A program made the translations under genes and the position numbers. This document shows, piece after piece, positions 16,782 to 25,742 of a stretch of 64,000 nucleotides of DNA; positions within the stretch are counted from its first letter, which is position 1, and each line of letters starts with the position of its first letter. The stretch lies in contig CBDUZW010000009.1 in NCBI GenBank assembly GCA_965371805.1, positions 1-64,000 on the forward strand. Direction: 5' to 3'. Origin of the DNA: JAOZTV01 sp965371805. GTDB taxonomy: Bacteria > Acidobacteriota > Aminicenantia > UBA2199. The notes below the pieces were generated by a model that searched no databases, was not told the origin of the DNA, and saw only the letters and a list, made by a program, of their open reading frames with translations.

Positions 16782-17713
16782 GTAAAAAACATATCATACA
16801 GGTTTTTGGTCCAACAGGTGTTGGAAAAAGTAGTATCTCGGTTAAAATTGCTAAGCTTTTTAATTGTGAGATCATCTCTGCAGACTCAATGCAGGTTTAC
16901 AAAGAGTTTAATATTGGAACTGATAAGATAACAGTAAATAAAATGGAGGGCATTAAACACCATCTAATTGATTTTATTACAGATTGTTCTCAGTTTAATG
17001 CATCAAAATTCCTTGATTTATCTTTTCAAAAATCTGAAGAAATTTTAAAAAAAGGAAAATTACCTCTATTATGTGGTGGGACCCCTTTTTATCATAGAGT
17101 TGTAAAAAATGGTATTTTTCCAGAAAAAGAAAATGAAAAAGATATAAGAGAAGAATTAAAAAATAAAATTGAACTGGAGGGTTCAGAAATATATTGGAAA
17201 AAACTTAATAAACTAGACCCATTATATGCAAAAAAGATAAGTAAGAATGATAAAATCAGAATTGTAAGAGCTCTTGAAATTTATCAAGTAAATAAAATAA
17301 TTCCTTCAGAGATATTTAAGCTTACAAAAACACCATTTAACAACTATAACTTCATAAGAATTGGACTTAATATGGACCGTAAAGAACTATATAACAGAAT
17401 AAATAGAAGAGTTGATGAAATGATTGATAATGGACTTATAGATGAAGTTAAATATCTAAAAAACAAATACAATTTAAAATGTCCCCCATTTAATTCTCTT
17501 GGTTATAAGGAATCATTGATGATTTTAAATAATGAAGTTGACCTTAAAACAGGAATTGAACTAATTAAACAACATTCAAGAAATTATGCAAAACGGCAAC
17601 TCTCCTGGTTTAGAGGCGAAAAAGAAGTAGAATGGTTTGAACCAAATGAGATTGATTCAGTAATTAAATATATCAGTAATAAGTTAAAAAATAAGAATAT
17701 ATGTTTGACATAA
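16778..17713 (+). CDS. miaA: tRNA dimethylallyltransferase
   Basis: MiaA adds the dimethylallyl group to A37 of tRNAs that read codons beginning with U. Landmarks are the P-loop GPTGVGKSS (11-19), the ADSMQVYKEFNIGTDK segment, GGTPFYHRVV, the MIDNGLIDEVKYL helix and the C-terminal HSRNYAKRQLSWFRG. It is full length at 311 residues. Its DMAPP substrate could come from the IspH encoded at 23985. The tRNA-Phe encoded 1.1 kb downstream is a classical MiaA target. Confidence 0.95.
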   Translation: MSKKHIIQVFGPTGVGKSSISVKIAKLFNCEIISADSMQVYKEFNIGTDKITVNKMEGIKHHLIDFITDCSQFNASKFLDLSFQKSEEILKKGKLPLLCGGTPFYHRVVKNGIFPEKENEKDIREELKNKIELEGSEIYWKKLNKLDPLYAKKISKNDKIRIVRALEIYQVNKIIPSEIFKLTKTPFNNYNFIRIGLNMDRKELYNRINRRVDEMIDNGLIDEVKYLKNKYNLKCPPFNSLGYKESLMILNNEVDLKTGIELIKQHSRNYAKRQLSWFRGEKEVEWFEPNEIDSVIKYISNKLKNKNICLT

Positions 17714-17733
17714 ATTGGTAAAACTGTTATATT
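17705..17733 (+). promoter_or_regulatory. Promoter for the exported repeat protein at 17772
   Basis: TTGACA (17705-17710) and TATATT (17728-17733) are 17 bp apart, a near-consensus housekeeping promoter overlapping the 3' end of miaA. The predicted start at about 17740 leaves a 30-nt leader that contains TGGAGG before the ATG. Confidence 0.7.
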
Positions 17734-17771
17734 AAAACATAAATAATACGACATATTTTTTTGGAGGACTT

Positions 17772-18779
17772 ATGAAAAAAACAATTATTTTCACAATCAT
17801 TTTATCTTTTTTAGCTTCATCAATCTTACTTTATTCAGGAAATAAAGCTCGAAGCAAGTTATACATGTCTGCATTAATGGAAAAAGATCAGGTTAAAAAA
17901 TTTCAAAAACTTGAAGAATATTTTACAAAATACACAAAAAAAGGGAAAAAGAAAAAATATGTTACTGCAACATTATATATTCAATTAGTTAATACATCAC
18001 TTACTGCGAAAAAATATGATAAAACACTTTTTTATTCCGAGCTAGCACTTAAAAGCAAGAAACTTTCAATTATTGATAAACTTGATGTAAAAATGTCACT
18101 TGTTAAATACTATGGTTTTGTTAAGAAAGATACTGCAAATATGGAAAAAATTATTAATGAGATTAAGTCTTATGAAAAAAAAGATTCACTCCCTAATTTT
18201 AAAAATAGATATATTGCCCAGATTCAAAAAATCCAAGTCGCACTATCTGCTTCTGATACAAAAACAGCTGATTCAACAAAGGCTGCAATGTTAAAGGCTT
18301 TTCAGGTTTTTGAAAATAAAGCAACCAGCCAGAATGCTAAACTTATCTTCTTTTTCGCAAAAAAACTCTATGACGAATTTGACTCTGCAGATGATGCATT
18401 TTTAGGTCTCGAAAAAATATGCTCATCGGAGAAAGCTGAAATCAAATATATCGATTTACTTGCAAGATGGTATAAAAACGATGACATTTATGAAAAAGCA
18501 TCTATATATCAAATTAGATCATATAAAATAAAACCAGACTCAAGGAAGGCCTATGAAATAGGAAAAACCCTTACTGAAATTGATATTGATAAAGCAATGG
18601 CATATTATGCAGAAAGCTTCGTAAGAAATACTGACAATATAATTGCAGAAAAAAGTAAAGAAAAACTTGAAAAACTATTTAAGGAAGAGAAGGCCGAAGA
18701 TTTAACTGAAGAAGAGTTTACAACAGAAATAGAAAAAATCATTGAAGATGCAAAAAACCGTATAAAAGAACAGAATTAG
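17772..18779 (+). CDS. Exported helical-repeat (TPR-like) protein
   Basis: This 335-residue protein has a clear signal peptide (MKKTIIFTIILSFLASS..., about 1-22). The rest is helical, with Tyr/Ala/Leu spacing typical of tetratricopeptide-like hairpins (for example LYIQLVNTSLTAKKYDKTLF and AFLGLEKICSSEKAEIKYID). The C-terminus is strongly acidic (EEKAEDLTEEEFTTEIEKI). It is probably periplasmic and may serve in protein-protein contacts. It has its own promoter and stands alone between miaA and tRNA-Phe. No specific function can be assigned. Confidence 0.6.
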   Translation: MKKTIIFTIILSFLASSILLYSGNKARSKLYMSALMEKDQVKKFQKLEEYFTKYTKKGKKKKYVTATLYIQLVNTSLTAKKYDKTLFYSELALKSKKLSIIDKLDVKMSLVKYYGFVKKDTANMEKIINEIKSYEKKDSLPNFKNRYIAQIQKIQVALSASDTKTADSTKAAMLKAFQVFENKATSQNAKLIFFFAKKLYDEFDSADDAFLGLEKICSSEKAEIKYIDLLARWYKNDDIYEKASIYQIRSYKIKPDSRKAYEIGKTLTEIDIDKAMAYYAESFVRNTDNIIAEKSKEKLEKLFKEEKAEDLTEEEFTTEIEKIIEDAKNRIKEQN

Positions 18780-18781
18780 TA

Positions 18782-18810
18782 TTGACTTAAATACGATTTT
18801 GTTTTAAAAT
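18782..18810 (+). promoter_or_regulatory. Promoter of tRNA-Phe
   Basis: TTGACT (18782-18787) and TAAAAT (18805-18810) lie 17 bp apart. The start point would fall at about 18817, just 4 nt before the mature tRNA 5' end, giving a very short 5' leader. Confidence 0.7.
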
Positions 18811-18820
18811 ATACAATAAT

Positions 18821-18893
18821 GCCGGGATAGCTCAGTCGGTAGAGCGAGGGACTGAAAATCCCTGCGTCGGTGGTTCAACTCCGCCTCCCGGCA
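18821..18893 (+). tRNA. tRNA-Phe (GAA)
   Basis: A full cloverleaf can be folded: acceptor GCCGGGA/TCCCGGC, D arm GCTCAGTCGGTAGAGC, anticodon stem AGGGA/TCCCT with loop CTGAAAA (anticodon GAA at 18854-18856), and a T arm with GTTCAACTC. The discriminator is A and CCA is not encoded. A T-rich run follows directly at 18894 and could terminate transcription. Confidence 0.95.
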
Positions 18894-19277
18894 TTTTTTT
18901 TACCATCAAATTTTTTAAATAATCGAATCAAATAATCACATCAAATGAATTAATTAATTTCACAAATTAGAGATTAATTAAGAGTACTGTTCAACCTCTT
19001 CTTATATTTATTGGTTCCCTGCCTTTTATTTTAATAAAACCTACAAAATTATATATCTTTTATTTTTAATATGTTACTATTTCAATATGTTAATAACTAA
19101 TTTGAGTTTTGAACATTTTACAAAATTTTCCAAAAGGATTTCAATAAGTTTTCCACATATTTTCCTACAAAATTCAGAAAATGTGACACATTATAGGTTT
19201 ACTAAGAGCTTAATCGAAAAACGGTTATACTATCATTTTTTTTATATAATAAATATATAATTTTAAAGAGAGGAAAA
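18894..19277. other. AT-rich gap upstream of the TonB-dependent receptor
   Basis: No reading frame of note is visible here. A TATACT hexamer at 19226-19231, 47 nt before the receptor ATG, could be a -10 box but lacks a good -35 partner. AGAGAGG at 19267 serves as ribosome binding site. The T-run just after the tRNA probably ends that transcript. Confidence 0.5.
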
Positions 19278-21470
19278 ATGAGACACTTTTTCATTATCAT
19301 GATTTTAACTATTTCTGTTGGAACAATAAGTCTTGCACAGAGTACATTGACAGGAAATATCAGCGATAGTGAAGAAGGCTTTCGCCTTGCTGGAGTTAAA
19401 GTTACTATAAAAGGTACAAGAATCAGTACTATAACTGATTCTGAAGGAAGGTATATAATCCTTGTTCCAGAAAACAAAAAGACAGTAATTTTTCAAAAGG
19501 AAGGTTATCAGGTACAAGAGGTGAAAATTGATAAAAATATTATAAATATTGTAATGACTGCCAGAGATGTATACATATTTGCTTTATCACTCGAAGATTT
19601 GATGAATATTAAAGTTAAAACAGCTACCAAAAGCGATGTAAAACTATCTGAAGCTCCAGCAATAGTTTCAGTTATCACACGTAAAGATATTGAAGCAAAA
19701 GGGTTTACAACAGTAACAGAAGCTCTTACTTCTATAGGCAGTGTAAATTCAATTGAAACCTATTGGGGTTATAACCAAGTCTTTTTCAGAGGAATGTATT
19801 CAACCTTGTATAACGATAAGTCATTAGTCCTTGTCAATGGACACCCTTTATGGGATGCTATAAACGGATCGTTCTATATTGAAACATTCCCGATAGAAGC
19901 AATCGAAAGAATTGAAGTAATAAGGGGACCAGGTTCAACACTTTATGGAACAAATGCATATGCCGGAGTAATTAATATCATCACTAAGCCAACTGAAAAT
20001 GAGAACGTTCAATCATCAGCTTATTTCAGAAGTGGAGGTTTTAGAGATATTGATGCATCTGTTGTTTTAAACCACACAGCTAAAGACATATCTTTTAACT
20101 GGGTGCTTCAAGGAAAATACAGCGATGGATATAATTTTACTTTGCCAGAGGTAGAAGGTGGCAGAGTAGATGTTCCTTACAATCATATAAACAATTTTGT
20201 GTCGTCTTTTCTAAATATTTCTTATAAAAGATTGTCAATCGAAAGCTATAGTTTCTTTCAGGAAAAAGCTAAAATTGATTCAGCGCCTTTTGCATGGGGT
20301 TCATTGAACCAAACCAGAAATGAATTTCGTTTTTACTTTTATGGATTAACATATGATATTCTTAAAAACGATAAATGGGATGTTAGTATTAGGGGATCGT
20401 ATAACACAATGTTCAGAAAATTCTATTCAAGATACGCACTAAATCATGGAAGATATGAATCTGATGGCTATCGCGCAGATGCTGAACTAAATGCTGGATA
20501 TAAGATTAATGATAATATTTCATTGCTGGCCGGTGCTTTATACGAATATGTAAATGCTGATTATTATAATTTCATTGATATGAATACAGATAAGATAATT
20601 GCATACGGTTTTGGAAAAAAGGCATATTCCGATTTTATTTTAAGTAGTTTTCTTCAAAGCGAAATAAAACTTGGAAAACGAATAAACCTTATTGCTGGTA
20701 TTCGGTTTAGTTATAATGAGCATTATAAAAACATTTTCACTCCCCGTGGGGGTATAGTTTTTAAAGCTACCAAAAACTTAAACATCAAAGCTTTATATGG
20801 AAATGCATTCAGGGTCCCAAACCTTTTTGAAAAATATTGGGCTTTTGGAACAACATTCGGTACAGAAAACTTAGACCCTGAGATAATTAACTCATATGAG
20901 TTTTCTGTTGATTATACAAAGAGCAAAATAAGTGCAAAGGTAAATTATTTTTACAATATTGCCAAAGATTTGATTGGAAGAGAATTACAGGCTGACAATA
21001 CAACTAAGTATGTTAATTTCTCAGGTGAGTCAGTAACACAAGGTGTTGAAACGGAATTAAGATATAAAGATGACAAATTTGATGCTTATTTTAATGGCGC
21101 TTATTTATTACCACATAATAAAGATGAAAATGAAATAAACTATATACCACAACTCATGTTTTCAACAGGGATTGGGTATGTTCTTAATAAATTATCAACC
21201 CACATATCGCTAAATTATACGCAGGAAGTAACAAATACCGTTGCTACTATTGATGAGAAAATTGATGCCCTTTATCTAATAAATGCAAAAATTGGGTATA
21301 AACTAACTCGAAATATTACTTTGTCATTACTTGGAAAGAATCTTACAAATCAGGAAGTTTGGGCGCCTGAATTTATACGGCAAAATATCATCAAACTTCC
21401 AAATGGATATGGGCGAACAATTATGCTTGAAATAAGAGCTATTTTCAATCTTGGTGGAATAAAAAAATAA
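19278..21470 (+). CDS. TonB-dependent outer-membrane receptor
   Basis: This 730-residue receptor has a signal peptide (1-21), a carboxypeptidase-regulatory-like beta domain (about 22-95, SDSEEGFRLAGVKVTIKG), a plug domain (about 115-235, SEAPAIVSVITRKDIEAKG and the TLYGTNAYAGVINIITK motif) and a 22-strand barrel. The regulatory-like domain is typical of Bacteroidota and related receptors. Energised uptake through the outer membrane is the family role; the ligand (siderophore, vitamin or glycan) cannot be read from the sequence. The barrel closes with GRTIMLEIRAIFNLGG. It stands alone as a single-gene unit with no linked SusD, TonB or ABC genes. Confidence 0.9.
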   Translation: MRHFFIIMILTISVGTISLAQSTLTGNISDSEEGFRLAGVKVTIKGTRISTITDSEGRYIILVPENKKTVIFQKEGYQVQEVKIDKNIINIVMTARDVYIFALSLEDLMNIKVKTATKSDVKLSEAPAIVSVITRKDIEAKGFTTVTEALTSIGSVNSIETYWGYNQVFFRGMYSTLYNDKSLVLVNGHPLWDAINGSFYIETFPIEAIERIEVIRGPGSTLYGTNAYAGVINIITKPTENENVQSSAYFRSGGFRDIDASVVLNHTAKDISFNWVLQGKYSDGYNFTLPEVEGGRVDVPYNHINNFVSSFLNISYKRLSIESYSFFQEKAKIDSAPFAWGSLNQTRNEFRFYFYGLTYDILKNDKWDVSIRGSYNTMFRKFYSRYALNHGRYESDGYRADAELNAGYKINDNISLLAGALYEYVNADYYNFIDMNTDKIIAYGFGKKAYSDFILSSFLQSEIKLGKRINLIAGIRFSYNEHYKNIFTPRGGIVFKATKNLNIKALYGNAFRVPNLFEKYWAFGTTFGTENLDPEIINSYEFSVDYTKSKISAKVNYFYNIAKDLIGRELQADNTTKYVNFSGESVTQGVETELRYKDDKFDAYFNGAYLLPHNKDENEINYIPQLMFSTGIGYVLNKLSTHISLNYTQEVTNTVATIDEKIDALYLINAKIGYKLTRNITLSLLGKNLTNQEVWAPEFIRQNIIKLPNGYGRTIMLEIRAIFNLGGIKK

Positions 21471-21608
21471 AATAGCATATCTTAACTTTTTCTCTACCAG
21501 ATTCATACTCACAGCTATATATAGTATTATCGATTTTAATTTGAGTGGATCAAAAGATGTGGGTAATTGAAAGGTTAATTAATCGCTTACTATATAATCG
21601 TCTGGAAT

Positions 21609-22304
21609 TTATGATTTTGTTTTTTTTTTCTTCTTTTTTACAGAAAACCCAAACTTTCCAATTTGCTTTCCAGTCTCAAAATATTTACCATGGCTATAGC
21701 AAATTAGATTTGCTCTAGCAAGGTCGAATTCACCCGTCTTCTCATTAAGATATTTTTCAGATGCATGAACAGCAATAATTTCGGAAATGAATAAATGATG
21801 AGAACCAAGTTTTTTGATTTCAACTACCCTGCATTCAATATTAACAGGAGATTCAGCTATCATTGGCGCATCTATATTTGGAGCAGGTATGGGCGTTAAT
21901 TTCATCTCTTCGAATTTATTAACATCCCTTCCTGATTTTACCCCGCACCAGTCAGTAGCATAAGCCAATTTTTTGGTTGTAAGATTTATACAAAATTCTT
22001 TAGTTTTACAAATTAGATCATATGAATGCCTTTCCGGTCTAACAGAGATATAACACATTGCAGGATCAGTACATAAAATTCCAGTCCAGGAGATCGTAAT
22101 AATATTATATTCACTTTTTATATCACCACATGAGACCATTACTGCAGGCAAAGGATATACCATAGTTCCAGGTTTCCAGGTTACTTTTTCAAATAAATCT
22201 TCTTCTTGTTTATCTTTTTTTTTTATGAATTCTTGTTTCTGTTCCTTAAGCTTATTGCTTTGTTTAGTTCTGTTTTTTACAAAATCAGTTTTTTTCTTTT
22301 TCAT
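21609..22304 (-). CDS. Flavin reductase-like FMN-binding split-barrel protein
   Basis: After a Lys/Gln-rich N-terminal extension (1-45) comes a flavin_reduct domain: PGTMVYPLPAVMVSCGD, NIITISWTGILCTDPAMCYI and FCINLTTKKLAYATDWCG are typical. Proteins of this group bind FMN and are frequent in anaerobes as flavoredoxin-like electron carriers; the exact reaction is unknown. The C-terminus is again a Lys run, which is odd for a soluble flavoprotein and may give nucleic-acid or membrane affinity. It is a single gene convergent with the TonB receptor. Confidence 0.8.
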   Translation of the reverse strand: MKKKKTDFVKNRTKQSNKLKEQKQEFIKKKDKQEEDLFEKVTWKPGTMVYPLPAVMVSCGDIKSEYNIITISWTGILCTDPAMCYISVRPERHSYDLICKTKEFCINLTTKKLAYATDWCGVKSGRDVNKFEEMKLTPIPAPNIDAPMIAESPVNIECRVVEIKKLGSHHLFISEIIAVHASEKYLNEKTGEFDLARANLICYSHGKYFETGKQIGKFGFSVKKKKKKTKS

Positions 22305-22475
22305 AATATAATAATACGTAATAAACTTGAATTTTGCAACTCTGGGTTCTATTAAACATTTAGGTGGAATTCTTAAGAGAATAAATGAATTGAGTTATGC
22401 CAGATTTTACATTCCACCAAGTTTGACAATAACTCTTGTACTTCAAAGTGTTTTTTTATGAATCAATTCGATCAC

Positions 22476-22504
22476 TTGAAATTAAAAAATCAATTGCCTA
22501 TAAT
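22476..22504 (+). promoter_or_regulatory. Promoter for the STAS-like gene
   Basis: TTGAAA (22476-22481) and TATAAT (22499-22504) are 17 bp apart. Transcription would start at about 22511, so the in-frame ATG at 22458 is not in the message. The GTG at 22539 with GGAGG 7 nt before it is the better start. An 8-bp inverted repeat (GGTGGAAT...ATTCCACC) lies further upstream at about 22363-22418. Confidence 0.65.
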
Positions 22505-22538
22505 ATATATAATTTTAAATTGCCATGGAGGGTGTGAA

Positions 22539-22922
22539 GTGAAAATGGGAATAAAATTTACTGTAGACCAAAAAGGTGGATACTATGAGGCTAGGTTTCA
22601 AAAAAACTGTTCAGATGAAGAATTATTACCAGATTACAAATCGTTTTGTAATAGAGATGATTGGACGCCCGAACTAAATGAATTACTTGATATATCCAAC
22701 TTGTCTACTCACGATTTAGGAGCACCAGAAATGTTGAATTTGTCCATATTTCTAAATTCTGTTTGGAAAAAGAATAAAGTCAAACCTAAAATAGCTATCT
22801 ATATTCCCACGCATTCTAATAAAAATACGTCAATTCTGTTCTATGTTTACTCAGAGTTTTTTGAAAGAGTTCAAATATTTAGAGATAAAATCAAAGCCGT
22901 AAGTTGGCTGATTGAAAAATAA
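22539..22922 (+). CDS. Small cytoplasmic protein, possibly STAS/SpoIIAA-like
   Basis: This protein of about 127 residues has alternating beta strands and helices: GIKFTVDQKGGYYEARFQ, ELLDISNLSTHDLGAPEM, PKIAIYIPTHSNKNTSILF, FFERVQIFRDKIKAVSWL. The layout resembles STAS/SpoIIAA-like proteins with unknown ligands, which end in a helix bearing FRD..A..WL. No catalytic motif is visible. The GTG start is chosen from its Shine-Dalgarno and the promoter position. It is transcribed alone, and I assign no function. Confidence 0.5.
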   Translation: MKMGIKFTVDQKGGYYEARFQKNCSDEELLPDYKSFCNRDDWTPELNELLDISNLSTHDLGAPEMLNLSIFLNSVWKKNKVKPKIAIYIPTHSNKNTSILFYVYSEFFERVQIFRDKIKAVSWLIEK

Positions 22923-22955
22923 TTGGGATGTAGATTTCTTGACTGTTTATATTGC

Positions 22956-23840
22956 TTATTTCAGGTCAAACTGATCTATGGCTGAGATAATTTCTTCACT
23001 TTGGAGATCACCTTCTAATCCCCATTGCTTCCACAAGCCATCTTTTTCACCATTAATAAAACTTCCTTCTGATTTTTTTTCACCATTTTTAAACCAGGTG
23101 ATCCACTTTCCATCTAATACACCATACTTATATGTTGATTCCTCACTTTTATTTCCATTTTTATAGTATCTAGTCCAAATACCATTTGGATCATCATTTA
23201 CATATTGTCCTATATAACGAATTTGCCCATTTTCATACCAGTTAACCCACTCTCCATTCCTCTTTCCTTCAGTATAAAATTCTTTATATTTAATAACTCC
23301 GCTTTTATAATATCGCTCCCAACAGCCAACTTTAATTCCATTAAAATATTTCCCCTCAAAACGCTTTATTCCAGTTTCAAAAAACCCTATCCATTTACCA
23401 TTAAGCTTTCCATTTAAATATTGTCCAGTAACCATCAGCTTATTATCCGAATACCACCAGGTCCATACCCCTATTCTTTCATTATTTTTAAATTCACCAA
23501 TATTCCTCTTATTCCCATTTTTATACCAACTAATCCTTTTTCCATTTATTGTGCCTTTTATATATGTACTTTCACTCTGCTCAACCCCATTTTCATACCA
23601 ATATATCCATATTCCTTCTTTATCTCCTCTGTAATACTGACCTTCATATTGTCGTTCTCCACTTTCATACCACCCCATCCAGAATCCATTTTTTTTGTCC
23701 TTAATTGTCTCTCCTTTTGCTTTAATTATCCCGCTTTCATAATATTCAATCAAAATTTCAGATTTTTTATGAATCTCAGCGAAAACTAAGCTGCTAATTA
23801 CAACAAATATAAAAATGAAATTTTTCATCCTTTTATTCAT
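22956..23840 (-). CDS. Exported MORN-variant repeat protein (YwqK-like)
   Basis: A signal peptide (MKNFIFIFVVISSLVFA) precedes about ten tandem repeats of roughly 24 residues with the pattern NGxWxxWYxxGxxxxxGxYxxG (for example NGEWVNWYENGQIRYIG). These are the MORN variant known from YwqK-type proteins. The repeats form a beta ribbon that covers almost the whole protein. The role in bacteria is not settled; some partners are toxins, but none is encoded next to it. I start at MNKRMKNF; an ATG 10 codons upstream adds only an unlikely leader. Confidence 0.8.
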   Translation of the reverse strand: MNKRMKNFIFIFVVISSLVFAEIHKKSEILIEYYESGIIKAKGETIKDKKNGFWMGWYESGERQYEGQYYRGDKEGIWIYWYENGVEQSESTYIKGTINGKRISWYKNGNKRNIGEFKNNERIGVWTWWYSDNKLMVTGQYLNGKLNGKWIGFFETGIKRFEGKYFNGIKVGCWERYYKSGVIKYKEFYTEGKRNGEWVNWYENGQIRYIGQYVNDDPNGIWTRYYKNGNKSEESTYKYGVLDGKWITWFKNGEKKSEGSFINGEKDGLWKQWGLEGDLQSEEIISAIDQFDLK

Positions 23841-23984
23841 ATAAGAGAAATAGTATAAACATATTTTCATGTCAACAAAAAAATAAAAAATGATTGCAAT
23901 ATGCCATCATAGAAAATTAACGATATAGCAAAATGTGAGAACACATTTTGTTAAAGGCAATGAGGTTTGGAGCAATTCTCTAAT

Positions 23985-25730
23985 CTATAAGAAAGATATC
24001 ATTCCTGCAACAAAAAGATTCGTTTCTATAACAAATTCAAATCTTGTTCTATTATGAAAAACTTGTTTTTTTAATGCAATTGATAATAAAAATAAATTAT
24101 ATAGAACAGCAATAAAATACTTCCCTTTTTCAATTGGGTAAAATGTAGTTATTATGCCAATAATCATAAATAATAATAGGCTCAGTGGTAATATATATAA
24201 TAATTTTATTACTTTTTCTTTACTCATTATATTTAATATACTACTGACGCCAGCTAAACGGTCCGTTTGAGCACTCTTCATTTCAAAAAGGATCTGCCTT
24301 GTAAACATTAATATAAAAATATAGTATACAGAAAAATAAAATCCATAATTTTGCAAAAAACTATCAGACTTGAATAAACTATCCCATATATCCGGATATG
24401 TATATAATAAATACAAACCATTTAGAAGTACTGTAACAGAAAAAGCAAGGACCAGAGATTTCAAAGATAGTAGATCCCATTTCCTAAAAGACATTATTTT
24501 TTTTATAACTCCCTGTAAGGGTAAGAAACTTAAATTATATACTCCGCCTAAAATAAGAGAAAAAAGAGTCAATAATAGAATATTATCCCCTAAAGTAAAT
24601 GCTATATAGAGAATCTCAATAATAGAGAAAATAAATAAGGATAAAAATACATACTTGAAACGGGATATAAATCTATAGCTTCCAGGATTATCAATTTTAA
24701 ATGAAAAACGGTTTGTAAAACTGTTCATCAAGGACATTGAAAGATAATAAAATGACACAAGTAAGCTTATACTAAAAGAAAAGGGAACATTTAAATTATC
24801 AGCAACGGCAAAAGATAGTATAAAAGCTCCAAAAGATGCAACAAGCTTACTATGCAAACTAAAATTTATTATATTCATAAAAACATCTGGAAACAAACTC
24901 CGGTTTCTTTTATATATTTCTTCAATAAATTCAGATATTAACCAGTCAGGTGTTGAGGCTCCTGCAGTTATTCCAAGATTTTTAATTCCAGTAAAATCTA
25001 TTTTATCTAAGTCTTCAATACTTTCAACAAAATAGGCTGTAGTATATTTTGTCGCAATTTCATATAACCTTTTTGTATTTGAGCTGTTTTTTCCACCTAT
25101 AACAAGTACACAATCGTTCCGCTTTGAAAGTTCCTTTACCTCATTTTGTCTTAATTCTGTTGCTTCACAAATAGTGTTCTCGATTTCTACAATTTTAAAT
25201 TTTTTTATCAACAATTCACTAATTTCATAAAAAGAATCTTGACCCATTGTTGTCTGAGATACAATAAAAACTTTTTTCAAATTTGGTAATTGTTCAATAT
25301 CCTGCTTATTATAAACGACAAAACCATTATCTGCATATCCAAGAAGTCCAATAACTTCAGGATGTTCTTTCTTACCGTAGATAATAACGCTATAACCTTT
25401 ATGTGTCCATTTTTTTATAGAGCTCTGAACTCTTGCAACATCACGACAAGTAAAGTTTTTTAAATTGTTAGATTTTTTTTTTAGTTCTAATCTTCTCTCT
25501 GGAGAAACACCATGAGCCCTGATTATTACCATTTTATTTTTTAGATCCTCATTTCCTTTAAGAACTCTTACATTGCTTGATTCCAACATTTTTAACGTTT
25601 GGGGATTATGTATCAATTCTCCGTCAGTGTATATAATACTACCGGATTCTCTTGCTAATGTGAATGTTTTATCGATAGCTTCTTTAACACCCCGGCAGAA
25701 ACCAGCATGTTTTCCAACCTCAATTTTCAT
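23985..25730 (-). CDS. ispH: IspH (HMBPP reductase) fused to a UbiA-like membrane domain
   Basis: Residues 1 to about 280 form a complete IspH/LytB, which reduces HMBPP to IPP and DMAPP. Cluster ligands are Cys12 (HAGFCRGV), Cys95 (FTCRDVARV) and Cys188 (ENTICEATE), and TTMGQDS and AGASTPDW loops are present. Residues 285-581 have 8-9 membrane helices and resemble UbiA prenyltransferases. The second Asp motif is kept in part (KSAQTDRLAGVSS), but the first is degenerate (NSFTNRFSFKID instead of NxxxDxxxD). The usual IspH length is about 280-320, so this is a true fusion in one frame. It is the last gene of the kor-tyrS operon, 12 nt after tyrS. Confidence 0.85.
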   Translation of the reverse strand: MKIEVGKHAGFCRGVKEAIDKTFTLARESGSIIYTDGELIHNPQTLKMLESSNVRVLKGNEDLKNKMVIIRAHGVSPERRLELKKKSNNLKNFTCRDVARVQSSIKKWTHKGYSVIIYGKKEHPEVIGLLGYADNGFVVYNKQDIEQLPNLKKVFIVSQTTMGQDSFYEISELLIKKFKIVEIENTICEATELRQNEVKELSKRNDCVLVIGGKNSSNTKRLYEIATKYTTAYFVESIEDLDKIDFTGIKNLGITAGASTPDWLISEFIEEIYKRNRSLFPDVFMNIINFSLHSKLVASFGAFILSFAVADNLNVPFSFSISLLVSFYYLSMSLMNSFTNRFSFKIDNPGSYRFISRFKYVFLSLFIFSIIEILYIAFTLGDNILLLTLFSLILGGVYNLSFLPLQGVIKKIMSFRKWDLLSLKSLVLAFSVTVLLNGLYLLYTYPDIWDSLFKSDSFLQNYGFYFSVYYIFILMFTRQILFEMKSAQTDRLAGVSSILNIMSKEKVIKLLYILPLSLLLFMIIGIITTFYPIEKGKYFIAVLYNLFLLSIALKKQVFHNRTRFEFVIETNLFVAGMISFL

Positions 25731-25742
25731 GTTATTAGTCAG

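Noticed and set aside
22458..22538. ATG at 22458 for the STAS-like gene
   Set aside because: TTGAAA-N17-TATAAT at 22476-22504 lies downstream of it, and a GTG with GGAGG follows.
23421..23789. Plus-strand 122-codon frame with many Pro/Phe/Ile residues
   Set aside because: It is a shadow of the MORN-repeat gene on the other strand; periodic composition explains its openness.
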